Made by a program: the position numbers and the translations under genes. Positions 1 through 5,689 of a DNA stretch of 12,213 nucleotides are shown here, in pieces. The DNA comes from Thiomicrorhabdus sp034722175. GTDB taxonomy: Bacteria; Pseudomonadota; Gammaproteobacteria; Thiomicrospirales; Thiomicrospiraceae. Within the stretch, counting starts at the first letter, position 1. Every line of letters starts with the position of its first letter. Location of the stretch: assembly GCA_034722175.1 (NCBI GenBank), contig JAYENR010000128.1, positions 1-12,213 of the forward strand. The letters are read 5' to 3'. The notes below the pieces were generated by a model. The model had not been told where the DNA came from, made no database searches, and saw only the letters and a list, made by a program, of their open reading frames with translations.

Positions 1-26
1 AGTGCTTGTCCGTTGGAACGAGGCGT

Positions 27-54
27 ATTCTATACAATCACAAACTTTGCGCAA
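27..54 (-). promoter_or_regulatory. Probable stable-RNA (likely rRNA operon) promoter firing leftward off the window
   Basis: On the minus strand a -10 element TAGAAT (27-32) lies 16 nt from a -35-like TTGCGC (49-54). It is followed by a GC-rich discriminator ACGCC, as is typical of growth-rate-regulated rRNA and tRNA promoters in gammaproteobacteria. The upstream side is A/T-rich, which fits an UP element. No ORF follows within the 26 bases left before the edge. Known context: tyrS is directly followed by an rRNA operon in Pseudomonas and some other gammaproteobacteria, so a 16S rRNA leader is the best guess. The RNA gene itself is outside the window, and the -35 matches consensus at only three positions. 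Confidence 0.5.
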
Positions 55-140
55 CCCCTAATTGCATCTTTTTTACACTTTTATGACTCTTTTTTCGACT
101 TCTCGCCAAAACACCCTTTTTTACCCACTTTACGCATAGG

Positions 141-161
141 TTATCCACAAGGTTATTCACA
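141..161 (+). promoter_or_regulatory. Two tandem DnaA-box-like sites
   Basis: TTATCCACA at 141-149 is an exact match to the strict DnaA box. TTATTCACA at 153-161 lies in the same orientation, 12 bp start to start, and also fits the relaxed consensus TTATNCACA. A much weaker copy, TTATCAACG, lies at 214-222. The pair sits in non-coding DNA between the tyrS terminator and the leftward promoter, about 90 bp upstream of its -35. Binding by DnaA is inference; nothing else here suggests a replication origin (no dnaA, dnaN, parAB or gidA). Confidence 0.4.
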
Positions 162-248
162 TTACACCCTCTTAACCCCATAAATACGTATCTATTTCTT
201 TGACTCTTTTTAGTTATCAACGGCTAATTCTTTACTCTAATAACTAAA

Positions 249-280
249 AAAGCCAAGATTGATCAATCAATCTTGGCTTT
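249..280 (-). terminator. Rho-independent terminator of tyrS
   Basis: A perfect inverted repeat has left arm 249-263 (AAAGCCAAGATTGAT) and right arm 266-280. It forms a stem of about 14 bp with a tight loop. Read on the minus strand, the stem ends in a run of six Ts (251-246), about 30 nt after the tyrS stop codon. It separates tyrS transcription from the leftward promoter further downstream. Confidence 0.85.
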
Positions 281-309
281 GAGACGTTAGATTCTATTTA
301 ATAGAAACG

Positions 310-1500
310 TTATGCAATCGTAATCTTGGCAAACTTACGTTTTCCCACTTGATAAACCGCAGTGGTTCCAGCTGGCATAACCTGACGACTGTCACTGACC
401 TTCTCACCGTTAACCTTCACCGCACCTTGTTTTGTCATGCGATGACCATCGGAAGTTGAACCTACCAAGCCTGCTTCCTTGAGAATATTGGCTAATGGCA
501 TCTCACCACTAATTGTCACTTCATCAATATCATCCGGAATGGCATTTTTACTGAATTTTGTTTCAAAGTCTTTCAACGCGCCTTGTGCCGCCTCTCCGGA
601 ATGGAAACGAGCAATCAACTCTAAGGCTAACTTCACTTTGATATTACGAGGATTTTCGCCATTTTCGACGGCGTCTTTTAACCCCTGAATAGTTTCGATA
701 CTTTCAAAACTCAATAACTCATAGTAGCGCCACATCAACTCATCTGAGACAGACATGACTTTACCGAACATATCGTTTGGCGCATCTTTAATACCAATAT
801 AGTTATTTAAAGACTTAGACATCTTCTGCACGCCATCCAACCCTTCCAATATTGGCATCGTTAATGTACATTGTTGAGGCTTATTGTAATGACCCTGCAA
901 GGTACGTCCCATCAATAGGTTGAACTTTTGATCCGTCCCCCCTAGTTCGATGTCTGCATCCATCGCTACAGAGTCGTAACCTTGAACCATTGGGTATAAA
1001 AATTCATGAATCGCAATCGGTGTATTCGATTTAAAACGATCAGAGAAATCATTACGCTCTAACATACGCGCAACGGTAACCTGACCCGCTAACTTGATCA
1101 TGTCCTCAGCGGTCATTTTTGACATCCACTCTGAGTTATACATAACCGTGGTTTTTGCAGGATCTAGAATTTTAAATACCTGCTCTTTATAAGTAGCGGC
1201 ATTTACTTCAATCTCTTCACGCGACAAAGGTGGACGAGTAGCACTCTTTCCAGTTGGATCACCAATCATTGCGGTGAAGTCACCAATTAAAAACAGTACT
1301 TCATGCCCTAAATCTTGAAACTGTTTTAATTTATTAATTAGAACTGTATGCCCAAGGTGCAAGTCGGCTGCCGTTGGATCAAACCCGGCTTTCACTCGTA
1401 ACGGCTTACCGCTTTCTAGTTTTTCAATTAATTCTTTTTCAACCAGAATCTCTTCTGATCCACGTTTAATAATCGCTAACTGTTCTTCTACTGATTTCAT
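310..1500 (-). CDS. tyrS: Tyrosyl-tRNA synthetase
   Basis: Cytoplasmic class I aminoacyl-tRNA synthetase that charges tRNA-Tyr with tyrosine using ATP. The 396-residue product has the length of the TyrRS subtype found in Haemophilus and Pseudomonas (about 395-400 residues), which is distinct from the E. coli TyrS subtype. Visible signatures are the HIGH-type motif HLGH at residues 48-51, the GGTDQKFN stretch at 187-194 that helps form the tyrosine site, KMSKS at 226-230, and a C-terminal S4-type RNA-binding domain from about residue 335 containing the TKQGAVKVNGEKV stretch. The start is ATG at 1500; the upstream ribosome binding site is weak (AAAGA). The gene lies 61 nt downstream of pyrD in the same direction, with a palindrome between them, so it may have its own promoter or partial read-through. 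It ends in a strong terminator. The assignment is very secure. Confidence 0.97.
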   Translation of the reverse strand: MKSVEEQLAIIKRGSEEILVEKELIEKLESGKPLRVKAGFDPTAADLHLGHTVLINKLKQFQDLGHEVLFLIGDFTAMIGDPTGKSATRPPLSREEIEVNAATYKEQVFKILDPAKTTVMYNSEWMSKMTAEDMIKLAGQVTVARMLERNDFSDRFKSNTPIAIHEFLYPMVQGYDSVAMDADIELGGTDQKFNLLMGRTLQGHYNKPQQCTLTMPILEGLDGVQKMSKSLNNYIGIKDAPNDMFGKVMSVSDELMWRYYELLSFESIETIQGLKDAVENGENPRNIKVKLALELIARFHSGEAAQGALKDFETKFSKNAIPDDIDEVTISGEMPLANILKEAGLVGSTSDGHRMTKQGAVKVNGEKVSDSRQVMPAGTTAVYQVGKRKFAKITIA

Positions 1501-1540
1501 TGTTCTTTACTTACTTAAATCTAAAAAAAATCTTCAAAAC

Positions 1541-1556
1541 TGACCAGGCCTGATCA
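1541..1556 (-). terminator. Palindrome between pyrD and tyrS, possible weak terminator
   Basis: TGACCAGGCCTGATCA is a near-perfect 16-bp palindrome located 5 nt after the pyrD stop codon. On the minus strand it could fold into a stem of about 6-7 bp with a minimal loop, followed about 10 nt later by eight consecutive Ts (1532-1525). That is a poor match to a classical terminator, so it may be an attenuator, a processing site or a protein-binding site. Twelve of its bases recur in the gpmI terminator stem at 7289-7300. Confidence 0.35.
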
Positions 1557-1561
1557 AATAT

Positions 1562-2515
1562 TTAAACTGCACCACACAAAACGGTATCGGTATTTAACTC
1601 TAACCCACCAGTGAGCTGTGACACCGAGCTCAAACCGTTGGCTTGTAAATATTTGGCGATGCCTTTATTGATATTCTTAACAATCAATGGGTCTTTAGCG
1701 ACCGCAGTGCCCACCGCGACCATAGAAGCCCCCGCTAAGAAAAACTCAATTGCATCTTCGGCACTGGCAATGCCGCCCAATCCAATAATCGGAATATTGT
1801 GCTGTTTTGCGATTTGATACACTTGGTGCACTTTTAAAAGCGCCACCGGCTTAATCGCTGGACCAGACAGGCCACCTTGGTTATTACCTAAAGTTGGTTT
1901 ACGAGTCTGCGCATCAATTTGCATGCCCATTAAAGTATTGATCGCAGACAAAGCATCGGCTCCCGCATCAATCACTCGACGCGCGCCTTCGGCAATGTCG
2001 GTTTGATTCGGCGACAACTTTACAATCAGTGGCTTAGTGGTGTTAGCGCGACACGCTTCGACCACTCGTGCTGCCATATCCGGATCATTACCAAATGCCG
2101 CGCCGCCCTTTTTGACATTCGGGCAAGAGATATTTACTTCAATCGCTGGCAAGGCCGTTTGATCAAACAAACGGACCACTTCTGCGTACTCTTCAATACT
2201 CGAACCTGAGACATTAATAATATAATGCGTCTCATCCATATCAAGCTGAGGCAGATAATCATTAATCACCACCTGCGCACCCGGGTTTTGCAGACCAATT
2301 GAGTTTAAAAGACCACTCGGCGACTCCATCACACGCTCTGCTTTATTTCCCAATTTAGGCTCTAGCGTGGTGCCTTTTAAAAACATCGCACCGACATCGC
2401 GATTGGAAAACCCCGAAACAGACTGGTATTCTATGCCGTATCCAGCGTTCCCCGAGGCCATGGCCACCGGAGAATTGAATTTTATTCCACAAATTTCGAC
2501 AGATAAATCAACCAT
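1562..2515 (-). CDS. pyrD: Dihydroorotate dehydrogenase, class 1B-type catalytic subunit
   Basis: Oxidises dihydroorotate to orotate in de novo pyrimidine synthesis, using FMN in a TIM barrel. The 317-residue protein starts directly with the barrel (VEICGIKFNSPVAMASG) and has no N-terminal membrane helix. It therefore belongs to soluble class 1, not the membrane-bound quinone-linked class 2 enzyme of E. coli. The SGLLNSIGLQNPG stretch (67-79) and length favour subtype 1B. The catalytic base is the Cys of NISCPN (Cys131), and GLGGI followed later by GTAV forms the FMN phosphate site. Class 1B enzymes normally pair with an iron-sulfur/FAD subunit, PyrK; no pyrK is present in this window. The ATG at 2515 is preceded by AGGA with 8-nt spacing. 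Its start is only 14 bp from the divergent trmL start, so its promoter must lie inside trmL. A possible -10, TATAAA, is at 2544-2549 (minus), with no good -35. Confidence 0.92.
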   Translation of the reverse strand: MVDLSVEICGIKFNSPVAMASGNAGYGIEYQSVSGFSNRDVGAMFLKGTTLEPKLGNKAERVMESPSGLLNSIGLQNPGAQVVINDYLPQLDMDETHYIINVSGSSIEEYAEVVRLFDQTALPAIEVNISCPNVKKGGAAFGNDPDMAARVVEACRANTTKPLIVKLSPNQTDIAEGARRVIDAGADALSAINTLMGMQIDAQTRKPTLGNNQGGLSGPAIKPVALLKVHQVYQIAKQHNIPIIGLGGIASAEDAIEFFLAGASMVAVGTAVAKDPLIVKNINKGIAKYLQANGLSSVSQLTGGLELNTDTVLCGAV

Positions 2516-2529
2516 AGAAGCCGTCCTGT

Positions 2530-2994
2530 ATGTTGCACATCATTTTATATGAACCAGAAATCCCTCAAAATACTGGGGCTCTGATCCGCCTTAGCGCCAA
2601 TATGGGCGCACATTTACATCTAATCCACCCAATCGCATTCGACCTGAGTGAGAAAAAGGTTCGTCGAGCAGGTTTGGATTACGCCGAGTTGGCCAACTTA
2701 CAAGAGCATGAAAGCCTTGAGGCCTGTTTAGCTAAAATCAAACCGAACCGTGTTTTTGCCTTAACCACTAAAACGACTCGCTATTATACCGAACCCAAGT
2801 TTGAAAACGGCGATGCTTTTCTGTTTGGCCCTGAAACCCGTGGTTTACCAGCCGAAGTCATTCAAAGTCTTCCAGAAGAGCAGCGCCTAACCATTCCAAT
2901 GATGCCGGGTGGACGCAGTTTAAACTTAGCCAATGCCGTTTCAGCAATGGCCTATGAAGCTTGGCGACAACTCGATTTTGATATGAAACTCTAA
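2530..2994 (+). CDS. trmL: tRNA (cytidine/uridine-2'-O-)-methyltransferase TrmL
   Basis: SPOUT-family enzyme that uses S-adenosylmethionine to methylate the 2'-hydroxyl of the wobble nucleotide 34 in tRNA-Leu isoacceptors. The 154-residue length is typical of TrmL (E. coli YibK is 157). The N-terminus LHIILYEPEIPQNTGALIR and its conserved Asn14 are family hallmarks. The trefoil-knot SAM-binding motifs are FGPETRGLP at 99-107 and IPMMPGGRSLNLANAVS at 122-138. It is a minimal SPOUT protein without an added RNA-binding domain. The ATG at 2530 has no strong Shine-Dalgarno sequence; only AGAAG lies at a suitable distance. It is transcribed divergently from pyrD, and its promoter must overlap the pyrD coding region. 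It converges on gpsA and ends before a bidirectional terminator. In E. coli trmL also lies near gpsA, separated by cysE, which is absent here. Confidence 0.94.
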   Translation: MLHIILYEPEIPQNTGALIRLSANMGAHLHLIHPIAFDLSEKKVRRAGLDYAELANLQEHESLEACLAKIKPNRVFALTTKTTRYYTEPKFENGDAFLFGPETRGLPAEVIQSLPEEQRLTIPMMPGGRSLNLANAVSAMAYEAWRQLDFDMKL

Positions 2995-3031
2995 ACACAC
3001 TCCATATCGAAAATGCGAATGTAAATAAACC

Positions 3032-3069
3032 AAAAAGGCGATCTAAATTGATTAGATCGCCTTTTTTTT
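3032..3069. terminator. Bidirectional terminator between trmL and gpsA
   Basis: Arms 3032-3046 and 3052-3066 form a perfect 15-bp inverted repeat with GGCGATC at the core and a 5-nt loop ATTGA. On the plus strand it is followed by eight Ts (3062-3069). On the minus strand the A run at 3032-3036 supplies a U tract. It should therefore stop transcription of trmL from the left and of the yibN-grxC-secB-gpsA unit from the right, the latter about 80 nt after the gpsA stop. Confidence 0.9.
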
Positions 3070-3148
3070 GTTTCAAAAAACATCTGAACAGGCCTTTATA
3101 CCCTCTTGCGGGGTGTGTTCAAAACAAACCATTTAAAACCGGACGAGA

Positions 3149-4177
3149 TCACTCCGATTCGGAGCGTCCATCTCGAGCCATTAATTCCTTAACCGCTTCT
3201 TTAGGTGAACATTCACCCACCACAATACGATATACCTGCTCCATAATAGGCAAATCTAACTGATAACGATCAGCGATCTGCTTTACTACCTTTACCGCTT
3301 TAACCCCTTCCACAACCTGACCGATTGAAGCAATTACTTCATCAATACTACTATTGCTTCTGGCCAGCTGTAATCCAAACCGACGATTGCGTGACAGATC
3401 ATCCGTACAAGTCAAAACTAAATCACCAAGCCCCGCCAACCCCATAAAGGTTTCAGCTTGGCCGCCTAAAGCCTGACCTAAACGCATCATTTCCGCCATT
3501 CCACGCGCCACCAACGCGGCACGAGCATTCGCCCCCAAGTTCAAACCATCGCTTAAACCCGTGGCAATCGCCATAATGTTTTTATAAGCACCACCAATTT
3601 CCACCCCAACAATATCTTGCTGAGTGTACATTCTGAAATTCGCATGATGAAATGCCTTCGCCCAAAACTCAGCTTCTTGTGGAGTTTCAGAAGAACTCAC
3701 CATTGCAGTTGGTAAACCTTTAGCTACTTCATCGGCAAAGGTTGGGCCGGTTAACACCGCCATAGGCTGCTGTTCACCTAACTCCTGCTGCACCACCTGA
3801 TGCAACATGAAGGCCGTATCAGCCTCAAAACCTTTGGTTGCCCAAGCAAAATGCACCGACTGATTATCAGGCATTAATTTATGAATTTGAGTTAGGGTGT
3901 CTCGAAATACATGGCTTGGCACTACCACCAACACGCCATCAACTCCCGCTAAGGAGTCAGACAATTGACTGGAAACAACTAGGCTTGCTGGGAATTCAAC
4001 GCCTTTTAAATACTTAGCATTGACTCTCTCTGCTTGTAGCAACTCAGCTTGTTGCTGACTATGTGTCCACAAGTTAACCTTGTGTCCAGCACGCACTAGG
4101 TGAATCGCCAATGCGGTTCCCCAAGCTCCAGCACCAATCACCGCTAAACTAAGAGAGTTTGCTTGATTCAAGGCCAT
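3149..4177 (-). CDS. gpsA: NAD(P)-dependent glycerol-3-phosphate dehydrogenase
   Basis: Cytosolic enzyme that reduces dihydroxyacetone phosphate to sn-glycerol-3-phosphate, the backbone for phospholipid synthesis. The chosen ATG at 4177 gives 342 residues, close to the usual 330-340. It places the Rossmann motif GAGAWGTALA at 15-24. The open frame extends upstream to 4297, but that extension overlaps the end of secB and encodes no homologous sequence. Further hallmarks are VLTGPTFADEVAKGLPTA, the catalytic-lysine stretch EIGGAYKNIMAIATG, and the C-terminal GLGDLVLTC followed by SRNRRFG. The secB stop is only 10 nt upstream and there is no clear ribosome binding site, so translation is probably coupled to secB. 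It is the last gene of the cluster; the cysE gene found next in E. coli is replaced by a terminator and convergent trmL. Confidence 0.96.
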   Translation of the reverse strand: MALNQANSLSLAVIGAGAWGTALAIHLVRAGHKVNLWTHSQQQAELLQAERVNAKYLKGVEFPASLVVSSQLSDSLAGVDGVLVVVPSHVFRDTLTQIHKLMPDNQSVHFAWATKGFEADTAFMLHQVVQQELGEQQPMAVLTGPTFADEVAKGLPTAMVSSSETPQEAEFWAKAFHHANFRMYTQQDIVGVEIGGAYKNIMAIATGLSDGLNLGANARAALVARGMAEMMRLGQALGGQAETFMGLAGLGDLVLTCTDDLSRNRRFGLQLARSNSSIDEVIASIGQVVEGVKAVKVVKQIADRYQLDLPIMEQVYRIVVGECSPKEAVKELMARDGRSESE

Positions 4178-4187
4178 TAAAGCAGAC

Positions 4188-4649
4188 TTATTGAGCAGTT
4201 TCGTTTTCTGGTTTTTGTGCTGCGGCTTGCTGCAAGTGTCCTTGATACATCGCATCAAAGTTAACTGGCTCAAGTAATAGTTGTGGGAAACCACCACGAG
4301 TGACTAAGTCAGAGATCGCTTCACGCGCATATGGGAACAAGGTGCCTGGACACTGAGAACCTAAAAGGTAGCTAAGCTCATCTTTATTAAAGCCTTCTAA
4401 CGAGAAGATTCCTGCTTGCTCAACTTCACATAAGAAAGCAACATGATCTTCAACTTTAGTGGTTGCGGTAACACGCAAAATAACGTGATACACACCCTCT
4501 TCTAAGCTTTTACTTTCAACGTTTAAATTTACTTCTAAATTAGGCTTAAATTCAGAGGTAAAAATACCCGGAGTATTTGGAGATTCAAACGAGATATCTT
4601 TGGTGTAGATTTTCTGGATAACAAATTTTTGCTCAGTCGCTTCAGACAT
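4188..4649 (-). CDS. secB: Protein-export chaperone SecB
   Basis: Homotetrameric cytosolic chaperone that keeps presecretory proteins unfolded and hands them to SecA at the Sec translocon. The 153-residue length matches E. coli SecB (155). Family sequence is seen throughout: FVIQKIYTKDISFESPN near the N-terminus, the CEVEQAGIF strand, the QCPGTLFPYAREAISDLV segment, and the C-terminal FPQLLLEPVNFDAMYQ. The ATG at 4649 follows a good ribosome binding site, AAGGAAAA. It lies 41 nt after grxC and 10 nt before gpsA on the same strand. secB is largely restricted to Proteobacteria, and its position between grxC and gpsA is conserved in gammaproteobacteria. Confidence 0.97.
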   Translation of the reverse strand: MSEATEQKFVIQKIYTKDISFESPNTPGIFTSEFKPNLEVNLNVESKSLEEGVYHVILRVTATTKVEDHVAFLCEVEQAGIFSLEGFNKDELSYLLGSQCPGTLFPYAREAISDLVTRGGFPQLLLEPVNFDAMYQGHLQQAAAQKPENETAQ

Positions 4650-4690
4650 GATTTTTCCTTAATAGTTTCGGCACATTGGCCAGTCATTAT

Positions 4691-4945
4691 TTATGCGTTT
4701 AGTAATGGATCGATTTCGCCACGTTTATCAGCCGCAGACAGATCGTCAAAGCCACCAACGTGATGATCACCGATAAAGATTTGCGGCACCGTATTGCGAC
4801 CGGTTTTGGCTTCCATGTCTGCCCACATCTGTGCATTACCACCTACATCAATGGTTTCGTAAGTTACGCCTTTTGAATCTAATAGACGTTTTGCCATATT
4901 GCAATATGGGCAAGTCGCTGTGCAATAAATTACTACCTGTGCCAT
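4691..4945 (-). CDS. grxC: Glutaredoxin 3 (GrxC-type)
   Basis: Small glutathione-dependent thiol-disulfide oxidoreductase of the cytoplasm. The 84-residue protein is a single thioredoxin-fold domain of standard GrxC length (E. coli 83). It carries the dithiol active site CPYC at 12-15, the cis-proline motif TVPQIFIG (Pro54), and the glutathione-contacting GGFDDL at 64-69. An extra cysteine lies at position 8. The ATG at 4945 is preceded by AAGGAAA. It sits 32 nt downstream of the rhodanese gene and 41 nt upstream of secB, the usual gammaproteobacterial order. Confidence 0.96.
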   Translation of the reverse strand: MAQVVIYCTATCPYCNMAKRLLDSKGVTYETIDVGGNAQMWADMEAKTGRNTVPQIFIGDHHVGGFDDLSAADKRGEIDPLLNA

Positions 4946-4977
4946 GTTCGTTTCCTTTTTCTGTTTCGCCTTATTGG

Positions 4978-5418
4978 CTACTTTTTTTTGTTTTTTTTTG
5001 ACTTAACCGAACTGACCGGTAGCCCAGCTGAACGCCAAGCATTCATGCCACCCGCTAAGTTAAACACCTGAGTATAGCCATTTTTAACCAGCATTCCAGC
5101 TGCTTTACCTGAACGCGCACCCGATAAACAGAACACCACCACTGGTTTCTCTTTATCTGCTTTGATGGTATCCATTTTAGAAGCCAACTCTGTTACCGAA
5201 ATATTGGTTGCTGCACCAATCGTACCTTCCTTGAATTCACCTGCGGTACGAACATCTAACATATAGGCATCATCGTTAAATAAACGGGTCGCTTCATCTG
5301 TGTTCACACTTTTGTAACCAGAAATCTTATCGCCTACATAACTGTAAATTAACATTGCCATAATCACTACTAAGGCAACAAACAAAAGCATCTGCTCTTG
5401 TATAAACTCATTAATCAT
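4978..5418 (-). CDS. yibN: Membrane-anchored rhodanese-like protein (YibN-type)
   Basis: Predicted sulfurtransferase with one N-terminal transmembrane helix (about residues 9-27, LLFVALVVIMAMLIYSYV) followed by a single rhodanese domain (about 40-135). The active-site loop is CLSGAR with Cys97 and Arg102. The LDVRTAGEFKEGTI and NLAGGMNAWRSAGLPV stretches are typical of the fold. The intact Cys argues for a catalytically competent sulfur carrier rather than a dead domain; the physiological acceptor is unknown. The C-terminus is a lysine-rich tail, KSKKNKKK, encoded by runs of nine and eight As on the coding strand just before the TAG stop. These runs are prone to slippage or to sequencing error. 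The ATG at 5418 has a clear AAGGAAA ribosome binding site. It is the first gene of yibN-grxC-secB-gpsA and is divergent from gpmI, exactly as in E. coli. Confidence 0.92.
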   Translation of the reverse strand: MINEFIQEQMLLFVALVVIMAMLIYSYVGDKISGYKSVNTDEATRLFNDDAYMLDVRTAGEFKEGTIGAATNISVTELASKMDTIKADKEKPVVVFCLSGARSGKAAGMLVKNGYTQVFNLAGGMNAWRSAGLPVSSVKSKKNKKK

Positions 5419-5512
5419 TTATCTTTCCTTAAATTCGCTTTTAGCGACCTTTACACGAACTATTGACGAAAGAAAATAGGAAAAAATGTAACTGAATAAG
5501 GCCAAAAATGCA

Positions 5513-5532
5513 GTTAATAACTAGCTATTAAC
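5513..5532. promoter_or_regulatory. 20-bp near-palindrome between yibN and gpmI, operator-like
   Basis: GTTAATAACTAGCTATTAAC matches its own reverse complement at 18 of 20 positions; only the symmetric pair next to the CTAG centre differs. It lies 95 bp upstream of the yibN start and 153 bp upstream of the gpmI start, in the shared divergent region. The symmetry and location fit a dimeric regulator site acting on one or both promoters. The sequence is AT-rich, has no T run like a terminator, and I cannot assign it to a known regulator. Confidence 0.35.
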
Positions 5533-5644
5533 AAAATTTTGAACGCAAAGTAGTGACATTTTAGCCATTTTTCTCGTTTATATTCTCGTACAAAGGTTGC
5601 TTTTAATACCAAACCTGATGATTTTAACAGCGAAAGTGGATACA

Positions 5645-5689
5645 ATGAATCGTATTTTTCAAAATTTTATGGTAGTGAATCACAAATGA
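5645..5689 (+). CDS. Possible 14-codon upstream ORF coupled to gpmI
   Basis: An ATG at 5645 opens a short frame encoding MNRIFQNFMVVNHK. Its TGA stop (5687-5689) overlaps the gpmI ATG (5686-5688) as ATGA, the arrangement used for translational coupling. A weak ribosome binding site (AGTGGA) precedes it. gpmI itself has only a poor Shine-Dalgarno sequence (GGTAGTG, spaced far from the start), so re-initiation from this frame would help its translation. There is no homology or composition evidence that the peptide has a function, and chance is a real alternative. Confidence 0.25.
   Translation: MNRIFQNFMVVNHK

Larger units (their letters stand above)
1..309. other. Gene-free region downstream of tyrS
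   Basis: This 309-bp stretch has no supported protein gene. The only sizeable open frame (38-220, minus) encodes a basic, low-complexity peptide with no recognisable domain or ribosome binding site, and it overlaps the probable promoter and the DnaA boxes. The region contains, from right to left, the tyrS terminator, A/T-rich DNA, two DnaA-box-like sites and a leftward promoter. Confidence 0.6.

Noticed and set aside
38..220. Open frame of 60 codons on the minus strand near the left edge
   Set aside because: Lysine/arginine-rich translation of A/T-rich DNA, no domain, no ribosome binding site, and it overlaps the DnaA boxes and the probable RNA promoter.
2003..2552. Plus-strand open frames opposite pyrD
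   Set aside because: They are shadows of the well-supported pyrD frame with no recognisable protein features.
3086..3120. Second hairpin (GAACA...TGTTC with inner ACCC/GGGT) after gpsA
   Set aside because: Stems are only 4-5 bp with large internal loops, much weaker than the adjacent 15-bp bidirectional terminator.
4178..4297. 40-codon N-terminal extension of gpsA
   Set aside because: It overlaps the 3' end of secB in another frame and would add residues not found in GpsA; ATG at 4177 gives the standard N-terminus before GAGAWG.
5553..5584. Possible gpmI promoter GTGACA ... TATATT
   Set aside because: The spacer would be about 20 nt, too long for a convincing sigma-70 promoter; no better candidate could be defended.
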